Below are positions 5,626 through 5,646 of a DNA stretch of 5,646 bases, one piece after another. The notes beneath the pieces are model-generated. The model was given only the letters and a program-made list of their open reading frames with translations. It did not search any database and was not told the origin of the DNA. Source of the stretch: JBGPBY01 sp041481485 (GTDB lineage: Bacteria; Acidobacteriota; Terriglobia; 20CM-2-55-15); the NCBI GenBank assembly GCA_041481485.1, contig JBGPBY010000485.1:1-5646 (forward strand), in the 5' to 3' direction. The translations under genes were made by a program, and so were the position numbers. Numbering within the stretch: the first letter of the stretch is position 1; every line of letters starts with the position of its first letter.

Positions 5626-5646
5626 GGCAGGTCCCTTAGCCACCGG

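Overview
This 5.6-kb chromosomal window is densely coding and has moderate GC content. It holds six complete protein genes, and I see no RNA genes, CRISPR array or transposable element. The gene mix is a small Yip1-type membrane protein, a CHAD-domain protein, an exported TPR protein with an N-terminal carboxypeptidase-regulatory-like (CnaB/SdrD-type) beta-sandwich, a RodZ-like protein and a bacterial microcompartment (BMC) shell/enzyme pair. This mix is most reminiscent of an Acidobacteriota genome. That placement is an inference from gene style only; Planctomycetota or another related soil lineage is possible.

Layout. Bases 99-1549 (+) carry a two-gene unit: a five-helix Yip1-family protein with a strong Shine-Dalgarno, then 26 nt later a GTG-started CHAD-domain protein (predicted polyphosphate binding). 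Bases 1621-2667 (+) encode the exported TPR protein, possibly from its own extended -10 promoter. It converges on a minus-strand rodZ-like gene (2673-3515), with the two stop codons 5 nt apart and inside one short hairpin. The rodZ-like gene has a good sigma-70-type promoter reading leftward (3532-3560).

The divergent right half is the notable part. A 91-residue hexameric BMC shell protein (BMC-H, PduA/EutM type, 3599-3874) overlaps by 8 bp with a 573-residue CoA-acylating aldehyde dehydrogenase (PduP/EutE type, 3867-5588). Together they encode a shell tile and the signature enzyme of an aldehyde-processing catabolic microcompartment (metabolosome). The window appears to enter this locus at its left edge, and the upstream aldehyde-generating enzyme, pentameric shell proteins, phosphotransacylase and cofactor-recycling enzymes are not in view. 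The substrate therefore cannot be assigned. The dehydrogenase is about 100 residues longer than typical EutE/PduP. The extra part holds an amphipathic helix resembling an encapsulation peptide, a proline-rich linker, and a small terminal module with an 'ITPxAR'-like motif.

The last 58 nt hold no gene. They contain a compact GC-rich palindrome with a repeated TTAGC motif, possibly part of a REP-like intergenic repeat.
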